A stretch of DNA of 64,000 bases from contig CANUEZ040000028.1 of NCBI GenBank assembly GCA_948099385.1, positions 4,317,501 to 4,381,500 on the forward strand. Reading direction: 5' to 3'. The position numbers and the translations under genes are program-made. Below, one piece after another: positions 30,325 through 40,517 of this stretch. The notes beneath the pieces are model-generated. The model was given only the letters and a program-made list of their open reading frames with translations, did not search any database and was not told the origin of the DNA. Source of the stretch: Fasciola hepatica (Eukaryota > Platyhelminthes > Trematoda > Plagiorchiida > Fasciolidae). Every line of letters begins with the position of its first letter. The stretch's first letter is position 1.

Positions 30325-30995
30325 CAATGTCCAATGGATCACGTTCATCTGTGTGCTGTTCGTCCCATTGGGAAGTGACCGACGAGGCTAGCCCAATGAT
30401 TAGAACCACGATAGTTACTGTGTCGATCATTGGAATAGTGGTTCGCGCATGACCGATTATTCACTTTGGTTATTCAGAACCGATTGTGTGGACGGCGATA
30501 GCTCAGCTGGTAGAGCATGTGCCCGGTATGCTGAGAGTCGGCCGTGTTCGATTCCACCTCACGAAGTCAGACATTTCCATGTGAAATATCCAAGTGCATT
30601 TTCCATTACATGAGATTCAGGCTCCTCGTGCGAACAATACATTCTGTGAATATATATGTGTATATATATTTCAATGTCCAATGGATCACGTTCATCTGTG
30701 TGCTGTTCGTCCCATTGGGAAGTGACCGACGAGGCCAGCCCAATGATTAGAACCACGATAGTTACTGTGTCGATCATTGGAATAGTGGTTCGCGCATGAC
30801 CGATTATTCACTTTGGTTATTCAGAACCGATTGTGTGGACGGCGATAGCTCAGCTGGTAGAGCATGTGCCCGGTATGCTGAGAGTCGGCCGTGTTCGATT
30901 CCACCTCGCGAAGTCAGACATTTCCATGTGAAATATCCAAGTGCATTTTCCATTACATGAGATTCAGGCTCCTCGTGCGAACAATACATTCTGTG

Positions 30996-31072
<77 letters not shown>

Positions 31073-32097
31073 CAATGTCCAATGGATCACGTTCATCTGT
31101 GTGCTGTTCGTCCCATTGGGAAGTGACCGACGAGGCTAGCCCAATGATTAGAACCACGATAGTTACTGTGTCGATCATTGGAATAGTGGTTCGCGCATGA
31201 CCGATTATTCACTTTTGTTATTCAGAACCGATTGTGTGGACGGCGATAGCTCAGCTGGTAGAGCATGTGCCCGGTATGCTGAGAGTCGGCCGTGTTCGAT
31301 TCCACCTCGCGAAGTCAGACATTTCCATGTGAAATATCCAAGTGCATTTTCCATCACATGAGATTCAGGCTCCTCGTGCGAACAATACATTCTGTGAATA
31401 TATATATACATATGTATTTCAATGTCCAATGGATCACGTTCATCTGTGTGCTGTTCGTCCCATTGGGAAGTGACCGACGAGGCTAGCCCAATGATTAGAA
31501 CCACGATAGTTACTGTGTCGATCATTGGAATAGTGGTTCGCGCATGACCGATTATTCACTTTGGTTATTCAGAACCGATTGTGTGGACGGCGATAGCTCA
31601 GCTGGTAGAGCATGTGCCCGGTATGCTGAGAGTCGGCCGTGTTCGATTCCACCTCGCGAAGTCAGACATTTCCATGTGAAATATCCAAGTGCATTTTCCA
31701 TCACATGAGATTCAGGCTCCTCGTGCGAACAATACATTCTGTGAATATATATATACATATGTATTTCAATGTCCAATGGATCACGTTCATCTGTGTGCTG
31801 TTCGTCCCATTGGGAAGTGACCGACGAGGCTAGCCCAATGATTAGAACCACGATAGTTACTGTGTCGATCATTGGAATAGTGGTTCGCGCATGACCGATT
31901 ATTCACTTTGGTTATTCAGAACCGATTGTGTGGACGGCGATAGCTCAGCTGGTAGAGCATGTGCCCGGTATGCTGAGAGTCGGCCGTGTTCGATTCCACC
32001 TCGCGAAGTCAGACATTTCCATGTGAAATATCCAAGTGCATTTTCCATCACATGAGATTCAGGCTCCTCGTGCGAACAATACATTCTGTGAATATAT

Positions 32098-32155
<58 letters not shown>

Positions 32156-35100
32156 CAATGTCCAATGGATCACGTTCATCTGTGTGCTGTTCGTCCCATT
32201 GGGAAGTGACCGACGAGGCCAGCTCAATGATTAGAACCACGATAGTTACTGTGTCGATCATTGGAATAGTGGTTCGCGCATGACCGATTATTCACTTTGG
32301 ATATTCAGAACCGATTGTGTGGACGGCGATAGCTCAGCTGGTAGAGCATGTGCCCGGTATGCTGAGAGTCGGCCGTGTTCGATTCCACCTCGCGAAGTCA
32401 GACATTTCCATGTGAAATATCCAAGTGCATTTTCCATCACATGAGATTCAGGCTCCTCGTGCGAACAATACATTCTGTGAATATATATATACATATATAT
32501 ATTTCAATGTCCAATGGATCACGTTCATCTGTGTGCTGTTCGTCCCATTGGGAAGTGACCGACGAGGCTAGCCCAATGATTAGAACCACGATAGTTACTG
32601 TGTCGATCATTGGAATAGTGGTTCGCGCATGACCGATTATTCACTTTGGTTATTCAGAACCGATTGTGTGGACGGCGATAGCTCAGCTGGTAGAGCATGT
32701 GCCCGGTATGCTGAGAGTCGGCCGTGTTCGATTCCACCTCGCGAAGTCAGACATTTCCATGTGAAATATCCAAGTGCATTTTCCATTACATGAGATTCAG
32801 GCTCCTCGTGCGAACAATACATTCTGTGAATATATATGTGTATATATATTTCAATGTCCAATGGATCACGTTCATCTGTGTGCTGTTCGTCCCATTGGGA
32901 AGTGACCGACGAGGCTAGCCCAATGATTAGAACCACGATAGTTACTGTGTCGATCATTGGAATAGTGGTTCGCGCATGACCGATTATTCACTTTGGTTAT
33001 TCAGAACCGATTGTGTGGACGGCGATAGCTCAGCTGGTAGAGCATGTGCCCGGTATGCTGAGAGTCGGCCGTGTTCGATTCCACCTCGCGAAGTCAGACA
33101 TTTCCATGTGAAATATCCAAGTGCATTTTCCATCACATGACATTCAGGCTCCTCGTGCGAACAATACATTCTGTGAATATATATATACATATATATATTT
33201 CAATGTCCAATGGATCACGTTCATCTGTGTGCTGTTCGTCCCATTGGGAAGTGACCGACGAGGCTAGCCCAATGATTAGAACCACGATAGTTACTGTGTC
33301 GATCATTGGAATAGTGGTTCGCGCATGACCGATTATTCACTTTGGTTATTCAGAACCGATTGTGTGGACGGCGATAGCTCAGCTGGTAGAGCATGTGCCC
33401 GGTATGCTGAGAGTCGGCCGTGTTCGATTCCACCTCGCGAAGTCAGACATTTCCATGTGAAATATCCAAGTGCATTTTCCATTACATGAGATTCAGGCTC
33501 CTCGTGCGAACAATACATTCTGTGAATATATATATATATATATATTTCAATGTCCAATGGATCACGTTCATCTGTGTGCTGTTCGTCCCATTGGGAAGTG
33601 ACCGACGAGGCTAGCCCAATGATTAGAACCACGATAGTTAGTGTGTCGATCATTGGAATAGTGGTTCGCGCATGACCGATTATTCACTTTGGTTATTCAG
33701 AACCGATTGTGTGGACGGCGATAGCTCAGCTGGTAGAGCATGTGCCCGGTATGCTGAGAGTCGGCCGTGTTCGATTCCACCTCGCGAAGTCAGACATTTC
33801 CATGTGAAATATCCAAGTGCATTTTCCATCACATGAGATTCAGGCTCCTCGTGCGAACAACACATTCTCTGAATATATATATATATATATATTTCAATGT
33901 CCAATGGATCACGTTCATCTGTGTGCTGTTCGTCCCATTGGGAAGTGACCGACGAGGCTAGCCCAATGATTAGAACCACGATAGTTACTGTGTCGATCAT
34001 TGGAATAGTGGTTCGCGCATGACCGATTATTCACTTTGGTTATTCAGAACCGATTGTGTGGACGGCGATAGCTCAGCTGGTAGAGCATGTGCCCGGTATG
34101 CTGAGAGTCGGCCGTGTTCGATTCCACCTCGCGAAGTCAGACATTTCCATGTGAAATATCCAAGTGCATTTTCAATTACATGAGATTCAGGCTCCTCGTG
34201 CGAACAATACATTCTGTGAATATATATATACATATATATATTTCAATGTCCAATGGATCACGTTCATCTGTGTGCTGTTCGTCCCATTGGGAAGTGACCG
34301 ACGAGGCTAGCCCAATGATTAGAACCACGATAGTTACTGTGTCGATCATTGGAATAGTGGTTCGCGCATGACCGATTATTCACTTTGGTTATTCAGAACC
34401 GATTGTGTGGACGGCGATAGCTCAGCTGGTAGAGCATGTGCCCGGTATGCTGAGAGTCGGCCGTGTTCGATTCCACCTCGCGAAGTCAGACATTTCCATG
34501 TGAAATATCCAAGTGCATTTTCCATCACATGAGATTCAGGCTCCTCGTGCGAACAATACATTCTGTGAATATATATATACATATGTATTTCAATGTCCAA
34601 TGGATCACGTTCATCTGTGTGCTGTTCGTCCCATTGGGAAGTGACCGACGAGGCTAGCCCAATGATTAGAACCACGATAGTTACTGTGTCGATCATTGGA
34701 ATAGTGGTTCGCGCATGACCGATTATTCACTTTGGTTATTCAGAACCGATTGTGTGGACGGCGATAGCTCAGCTGGTAGAGCATGTGCCCGGTATGCTGA
34801 GAGTCGGCCGTGTTCGATTCCACCTCGCGAAGTCAGACATTTCCATGTGAAATATCCAAGTGCATTTTCCATTACATGAGATTCAGGCTCCTCGTGCGAA
34901 CAATACATTCTGTGAATATATATGTGTATATATATATTTCAATGTCCAATGGATCACGTTCATCTGTGTGCTGTTCGTCCCATTGGGAAGTGACCGACGA
35001 GGCCAGCCCAATGATTAGAACCACGATAGTTACTGTGTCGATCATTGGAATAGTGGTTCGCGCATGACCGATTATTCACTTTGGTTATTCAGAACCGATT

Positions 35101-35957
35101 GTGTGGACGGCGATAGCTCAGCTGGTAGAGCATGTGCCCGGTATGCTGAGAGTCGGCCGTGTTCGATTCCACCTCGCGAAGTCAGACATTTCCATGTGAA
35201 ATATCCAAGTGCATTTTCCATCACATGAGATTCAGGCTCCTCGTGCGAACAATACATTCCGTGAATATATATATACATATATATATTTCAATGTCCAATG
35301 GATCACGTTCATCTGTGTGCTGTTCGTCCCATTGGGAAGTGACCGACGAGGCTAGCCCAATGATTAGAACCACGATAGTTACTGTGTCGATCATTGGAAT
35401 AGTGGTTCGCGCATGACCGATTATTCACTTTGGTTATTCAGAACCGATTGTGTGGACGGCGATAGCTCAGCTGGTAGAGCATGTGCCCGGTATGCTGAGA
35501 GTCGGCCGTGTTCGATTCCACCTCACGAAGTCAGACATTTCCATGTGAAATATCCAAGTGCATTTTCAATTACATGAGATTCAGGCTCCTCGTGCGAACA
35601 ATACATTCTGTGAATATATATATATATATATATTTCAATGTCCAATGGATCACGTTCATCTGTGTGCTGTTCGTCCCATTGGGGAGTGACCGACGAGGCT
35701 AGCCCAATGATTAGAACCACGATAGGTACTGTGTCGATCATTGGAATAGTGGTTCGCGCATGACCGATTATTCACTTTGGTTATTCAGAACCGATTGTGT
35801 GGACGGCGATAGCTCAGCTGGTAGAGCATGTGCCCGGTATGCTGAGAGTCGGCCGTGTTCGATTCCACCTCGCGAAGTCAGACATTTCCATGTGAAATAT
35901 CCAAGTGCATTTTCCATTACATGAGATTCAGGCTCCTCGTGCGAACAATACATTCTG

Positions 35958-35996
<39 letters not shown>

Positions 35997-36128
35997 CAAT
36001 GTCCAATGGATCACGTTCATCTGTGTGCTGTTCGTCCCATTGGGAAGTGACCGACGAGGCTAGCCCAATGATTAGAACCACGATAGTTACTGTGTCGATC
36101 ATTGGAATAGTGGTTCGCGCATGACCGA
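24830..36128 (+). repeat. Array block 4: copies 69-100, mostly 347-351 bp
   Basis: tRNA-like domains start at 24865, 25214, 25563, 25914, 26263, 26614, 26961, 27309, 27656, 28003, 28350, 28699, 29046, 29393, 29762, 30109, 30492, 30839, 31240, 31587, 31934, 32323, 32672, 33019, 33368, 33715, 34062, 34411, 34758, 35107, 35456 and 35803. Monomers are short and uniform apart from a few long-TA ones (29358, 30074, 30804, 31899, 35768). Spacers ending CATATGTATTT occur at anchors 29727, 31205, 31552 and 34376. The one-base deletion allele CAGGTTCTCG appears here once (26926), well before it becomes common. The NruI-destroying allele CCTCACG first appears at anchor 28315. The last TCACATG stem-loop allele in the window is at about 35221. 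Confidence 0.9.
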
Positions 36129-37359
36129 TTATTCACTTTGGTTATTCAGAACCGATTGTGTGGACGGCGATAGCTCAGCTGGTAGAGCATGTGCCCGGTA
36201 TGCTGAGAGTCGGCCGTGTTCGATTCCACCTCGCGAAGTCAGACATTTCCATGTGAAATATCCAAGTGCATTTTCCATTACATGAGATTCAGGCTCCTCG
36301 TGCGAACAATACATTCTGTGAATATATATATACATATATATATTTCAATGTCCAATGGATCACGTTCATCTGTGTGCTGTTCGTCCCATTGGGAAGTGAC
36401 CGACGAGGCTAGCCCAATGATTAGAACCACGATAGTTACTGTGTCGATCATTGGAATAGTGGTTCGCGCATGACCGATTATTCACTTTGGTTATTCAGAA
36501 CCGATTGTGTGGACGGCGATAGCTCAGCTGGTAGAGCATGTGCCCGGTATGCTGAGAGTCGGCCGTGTTCGATTCCACCTCACGAAGTCAGACATTTCCA
36601 TGTGAAATATCCAAGTGCATTTTCCATTACATGAGATTCAGGCTCCTCGTGCGAACAATACATTCTGTGAATATATATATATATATTTCAATATCCAATG
36701 GATCACGTTCATCTGTGTGCTGTTCGTCCCATTGGGGAGTGACCGACGAGGCTAGCCCAATGATTAGAACCACGATAGTTACTGTGTCGATCATTGGAAT
36801 AGTGGTTCGCGCATGACCGATTATTCACTTTGGTTATTCAGAACCGATTGTGTGGACGGCGATAGCTCAGCTGGTAGAGCATGTGCCCGGTATGCTGAGA
36901 GTCGGCCGTGTTCGATTCCACCTCGCGAAGTCAGACATTTCCATGTGAAATATCCAAGTGCATTTTCCATTACATGAGATTCAGGCTCCTCGTGCGAACA
37001 ATACATTCTGTGAATATATAAATATATATATATATTTCAATGTCCAATGGATCACGTTCATCTGTGTGCTGTTCGTCCCATTGGGAAGTGACCGACGAGG
37101 CTAGCCCAATGATTAGAACCACGATAGTTACTGTGTCGATCATTGGAATAGTGGTTCGCGCATGACCGATTATTCACTTTGGTTATTCAGAACCGATTGT
37201 GTGGACGGCGATAGCTCAGCTGGTAGAGCATGTGCCCGGTATGCTGAGAGTCGGCCGTGTTCGATTCCACCTCGCGAAGTCAGACATTTCCATGTGAAAT
37301 ATCCAAGTGCATTTTCCATTACATGAGATTCAGGCTCCTCGTGCGAACAATACATTCTG

Positions 37360-37420
<61 letters not shown>

Positions 37421-37735
37421 CAATGTCCAATGGATCACGTTCATCTGTGTGCTGTTCGTCCCATTGGGAAGTGACCGACGAGGCTAGCCCGATGATTAGA
37501 ACCACGATAGTTACTGTGTCGATCAATGGAATAGTGGTTCGCGCATGACCGATTATTCACTTTGGTTATTCAGAACCGATTGTGTGGACGGCGATAGCTC
37601 AGCTGGTAGAGCATGTGCCCGGTATGCTGAGAGTCGGCCGTGTTCGATTCCACCTCGCGAAGTCAGACATTTCCATGTGAAATATCCAAGTGCATTTTCC
37701 ATTACATGAGATTCAGGCTCCTCGTGCGAACAATC

Positions 37736-37821
<86 letters not shown>

Positions 37822-38152
37822 TTGAATGTCCAATGGAACACGTTCATCTGTGTGCTGTTCGTCCCATTGGGAAGTGACCGACGAGGCTAGCCCAATGATT
37901 AGAACCACGATAGTTACTGTGTCGATCATTGGAATAGTGGTTCGCGCATGACCGATTATTCACTTTGGTTATTCAGAACCGATTGTGTGGACGGCGATAG
38001 CTCAGCTGGTAGAGCATGTGCCCGGTATGCTGAGAGTCGGCCGTGTTCGATTCCACCTCACGAAGTCAGACATTTCCATGTGAAATATCCAAGTGCATTT
38101 TCCATTACATGAGATTCAGGCTCCTCGTGCGAACAATACATTCTGTGAATAT

Positions 38153-38198
<46 letters not shown>

Positions 38199-38527
38199 CA
38201 ATGTCCCATGGATCACGTTCATCTGTGTGCTGTTCGTCCCATTGGGAAGTGACCGACGAGGCTAGCCCAATGATTAGAACCACGATAGTTACTGTGTCGA
38301 TCATTGGAATAGTGGTTCGCGCATGACCGATTATTCACTTTGGTTATTCAGAACCGATTGTGTGGACGGCGATAGCTCAGCTGGTAGAGCATGTGCCCGG
38401 TATGCTGAGAGTCGGCCGTGTTCGATTCCACCTCGCGAAGTCAGACATTTCCATGTGAAATATCCAAGTGCATTTTCCATTACATGAGATTCAGGCTCCT
38501 CGTGCGAACAATACATTCTGTGAATAT

Positions 38528-38573
<46 letters not shown>

Positions 38574-38901
38574 CAATGTCCCATGGATCACGTTCATCTG
38601 TGTGCTGTTCGTCCCATTGGGAAGTGACCGACGAGGCTAGCCCAATGATTAGAACCACGATAGTTACTGTGTCGATCATTGGAATAGTGGTTCGCGCATG
38701 ACCGATTATTCACTTTGGTTATTCAGAACCGATTGTGTGGACGGCGATAGCTCAGCTGGTAGAGCATGTGCCCGGTATGCTGAGAGTCGGCCGTGTTCGA
38801 TTCCACCTCACGAAGTCAGACATTTCCATGTGAAATATCCAAGTGCATTTCCATTACATGAGATTCAGGCTCCTCGTGCGAACAATACATTCTGTGGATA
38901 T

Positions 38902-38959
<58 letters not shown>

Positions 38960-39281
38960 CAATGTCCCATGGATCACGTTCATCTGTGTGCTGTTCGTCC
39001 CATTGGGAAGTGACCGACGAGGCTAGCCCAATGATTAGAACCACGATAGTTACTGTGTCGATCATTGGAATAGTGGTTCGCGCATGACCGATTATTCACT
39101 TTGGTTATTCAGAACCGATTGTGTGGACGGCGATAGCTCAGCTGGTAGAGCATGTGCCCGGTATGCTGAGAGTCGGCCGTGTTCGATTCCACCTCGCGAA
39201 GTCAGACATTTCCATGTGAAATATCCAAGTGCATTTTCCATTACATGAGATTCAGGCTCCTCGTGCGAACAATACATTCTG

Positions 39282-39330
<49 letters not shown>

Positions 39331-39652
39331 CAATGTCCCATGGATCACGTTCATCTGTGTGCTGTTCGTCCCATTGGGAAGTGACCGACGAGGCTAGCCC
39401 AATGATTAGAACCACGATAGTTACTGTGTCGATCATTGGAATAGTGGTTCGCGCATGACCGATTATTCACTTTGGTTATTCAGAACCGATTGTGTGGACG
39501 GCGATAGCTCAGCTGGTAGAGCATGTGCCCGGTATGCTGAGAGTCGGCCGTGTTCGATTCCACCTCACGAAGTCAGACATTTCCATGTGAAATATCCAAG
39601 TGCATTTTCCATTACATGAGATTCAGGCTCCTCGTGCGAACAATACATTCTG

Positions 39653-39697
<45 letters not shown>

Positions 39698-40176
39698 CAA
39701 TGTCCAATGGATCACGTTCATCTGTGTGCTGTTCGTCCCATTGGGAAGTGACCGACGAGGCTAGCCCAATGATTAGAACCACGATAGTTACTGTGTCGAT
39801 CATTGGAATAGTGGTTCGCGCATGACCGATTATTCACTTTGGTTATTCAGAACCGATTGTGTGGACGGCGATAGCTCAGCTGGTAGAGCATGTGCCCGGT
39901 ATGCTGAGAGTCGGCCGTGTTCGATTCCACCTCGCGAAGTCAGACATTTCCATGTGAAATATCCAAGTGCATTTTCCATTACATGAGATTCAGGCTCCTC
40001 GTGCGAACAATACATTCTGTGAATATATATGTGTATATATATTTCAATGTCCAATGGATCACGTTCATCTGTGTGCTGTTCGTCCCATTGGGAAGTGACC
40101 GACGAGGCTAGCCCAATGATTAGAACCACGATAGTTACTGTGTCGATCATTGGAATAGTGGTTCGCGCATGACCGA
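36129..40176 (+). repeat. Array block 5: copies 101-111, long TA tracts and TCCCATGG allele
   Basis: tRNA-like domains start at 36164, 36513, 36856, 37205, 37588, 37991, 38366, 38741, 39127, 39498 and 39865. Four consecutive monomers (anchors 37956, 38331, 38706, 39092) carry TGTCCCATGG for TGTCCAATGG. Three of them (all but 39092) have TA tracts interrupted by TATAAATATA. The CCTCACG allele recurs every second monomer (37956, 38706, 39463), suggesting a two-monomer amplification unit. Copy 108 lacks one T in its T4 run (GCATTTCC), so its predicted Pol III stop is weakened. The same pattern recurs at 52.5-54.3 kb. Confidence 0.9.
37743..37818 (+). repeat. Long (TA)n tract with altered flanks
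   Basis: 76 nt of alternating AT in monomer 105. The flanks are unusual: AACAATCCATTCTGTAT before it (the GAA of CTGTGAA is lost) and TACATTTGAATG after it, together with GGAACACG for GGATCACG. Confidence 0.9.
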
Positions 40177-40218
40177 TTATTCACTTTGGTTATTCAGAAC
40201 CGATTGTGTGGACGGCGA

Positions 40219-40230
40219 TAGCTCAGCTGG
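40219..40230 (+). promoter_or_regulatory. Pol III A box
   Basis: TAGCTCAGCTGG matches the eukaryotic A-box consensus TRGYNNARNNGG at every defined position. It lies at tRNA positions 8-19 of the tRNA-like domain and is repeated at s+42 of every monomer. No substitution in this box was noticed in any of the copies I read. Confidence 0.85.
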
Positions 40231-40264
40231 TAGAGCATGTGCCCGGTATGCTGAGAGTCGGCCG

Positions 40265-40275
40265 TGTTCGATTCC
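40265..40275 (+). promoter_or_regulatory. Pol III B box
   Basis: TGTTCGATTCC matches the B-box consensus GGTTCGANTCC except for T in place of the first G. It starts 46 nt after the start of the A box, the spacing expected for an intron-less tRNA gene and compatible with TFIIIC binding. It is repeated at s+88 of every complete monomer; only the last copy, at the window edge, lacks it. Confidence 0.8.
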
Positions 40276-40297
40276 ACCTCGCGAAGTCAGACATTTC

Positions 40298-40332
40298 CAT
40301 GTGAAATATCCAAGTGCATTTTCCATTACATG
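40298..40332 (+). repeat. Stem-loop downstream of the tRNA-like domain
   Basis: CATGTGA (40298-40304) faces TTACATG (40326-40332) across a 21-nt loop that holds the T4 run. With the TCACATG allele, found only left of about 35.3 kb, all seven pairs are Watson-Crick. With TTACATG one becomes a G-U wobble, so both alleles can form the RNA stem. It would be part of any Pol III transcript. Confidence 0.65.
40319..40322 (+). terminator. T4 run, candidate Pol III terminator
   Basis: TTTT lies 44 nt after the B box, in the loop of the downstream stem-loop. T4 is the minimal Pol III stop in many animals, though often leaky. A transcript starting about 10 nt before the tRNA-like domain and stopping here would be about 120 nt. 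Nearly all copies keep it; copy 108 (about 38849) has only TTT. Confidence 0.5.
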
Positions 40333-40370
40333 AGATTCAGGCTCCTCGTGCGAACAATACATTCTGTGAA

Positions 40371-40391
40371 TATATATATACATATATATAT
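40371..40391 (+). repeat. (TA)n tract with CA interruption, reference copy
   Basis: Short-class tract with one C at 40381. This TATATACATATATATA form is the most common class and gives 348-349-bp monomers. Other classes are pure TA (up to 82 nt), ATATGTGTATAT, ATATGTATATAT, TATAATATAT, CATATGTATTT, TATAAATATA and a few with TTT. The tract always lies between the body and the TTTCAATG that opens the conserved segment. Confidence 0.95.
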
Positions 40392-40434
40392 TTCAATGTC
40401 CAATGGATCACGTTCATCTGTGTGCTGTTCGTCC

Positions 40435-40467
40435 CATTGGGAAGTGACCGACGAGGCTAGCCCAATG
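40435..40467 (+). repeat. Alternative hairpin competing with the pseudoknot
   Basis: CATTGGG (40435-40441) is perfectly complementary to CCCAATG (40461-40467) with a 19-nt loop. CCCAATG also forms arm a of the pseudoknot, so the two folds exclude each other. A variant CCATTTGGAAGTGTCC in monomers 13 and 17 weakens this hairpin. Confidence 0.45.
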
Positions 40468-40517
40468 ATTAGAACCACGATAGTTACTGTGTCGATCATT
40501 GGAATAGTGGTTCGCGC
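40458..40517 (+). other. Possible second, strongly decayed tRNA-like segment
   Basis: TAGCCCAATGATTAGAAC (40458-40475) resembles an A box plus D arm of the form TAGCTCAGTGGTTAGAGC with four transitions. GGTTCGCGC (40509-40517) resembles the start of a B box. The spacing is 51 nt, acceptable for a tRNA gene. The D stem, T stem and acceptor stem no longer pair. This may be a dimeric tRNA-derived ancestor or chance; confidence is low. Confidence 0.2.
40462..40513 (+). repeat. Interleaved inverted repeats in pseudoknot order
   Basis: Arm a CCAATGAT (40462-40469) is complementary to a' ATCATTGG (40495-40502). Arm b GAACCAC (40472-40478) is complementary to b' GTGGTTC (40507-40513). The order a-b-a'-b' is that of an H-type pseudoknot with loops of 2, 16 and 4 nt. 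Some early monomers (for example 1, 4 and 5) have ATCATTGGG, extending the first stem by one pair. Whether it is ever transcribed is unknown: it lies upstream of the A box and would be in RNA only by readthrough or another promoter. Confidence 0.5.

Larger units (their letters stand above)
40212..40285 (+). pseudogene. tRNA-like domain (tRNA-derived pseudogene or SINE head), reference copy
   Basis: Seen in sequence: T8 A9, a perfect 4-bp D stem (GCTC 40221-40224 with GAGC 40233-40236) and an 8-nt D loop AGCTGGTA with the invariant GG. The T loop is TTCGATT at 40267-40273, followed by CCACC. Four acceptor pairs can form (GCGA 40215-40218 with TCGC 40279-40282). Defects for translation: the T-stem 5' side is GTG where CCAC opposite implies GTGG, so one base is missing. 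The anticodon arm does not form a normal 5-bp stem, and if the loop is CCGGTAT, position 33 is C instead of the near-universal T. The outer acceptor pairs are lost. A competing 5-bp hairpin AGCAT/ATGCT (40234-40238 with 40248-40252) exists. I infer a decayed tRNA ancestor kept as a Pol III promoter module. The amino-acid identity cannot be assigned safely. The same defects are present in essentially all copies, so they predate amplification. Confidence 0.8.
40286..40370 (+). repeat. tRNA-unrelated body of the monomer
   Basis: About 85 nt between the tRNA-like head and the TA tract, containing the stem-loop, the T4 run and the segment CAGGCTCCTCGTGCGAAC. It holds several diagnostic variants: CAGGTTCTCG (one base shorter), AACAGTAC, AACAACAC, CATTCCGTGAA and CATTCTCTGAA. 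In SINE terms this would be the central body. I recognise no known SINE body family. Confidence 0.6.

Noticed and set aside
40212..40285. Functional tRNA gene
   Set aside because: The missing T-stem base, poor anticodon stem, C at position 33 and loss of the outer acceptor pairs argue against a decoding tRNA. It is annotated as tRNA-like pseudogene or SINE head.
40421..40440. GTTCGTCCC as a third B box
   Set aside because: It lacks the conserved A and spacing of the consensus, and the expected A-box position 45 nt upstream lies in or next to the TA tract.
40433..40441. CCCATTGGG as a protein-binding palindrome
   Set aside because: It is only a 3-bp inverted repeat around ATT. Its complementarity to CCCAATG further on is more substantial, so it is treated as part of that hairpin.
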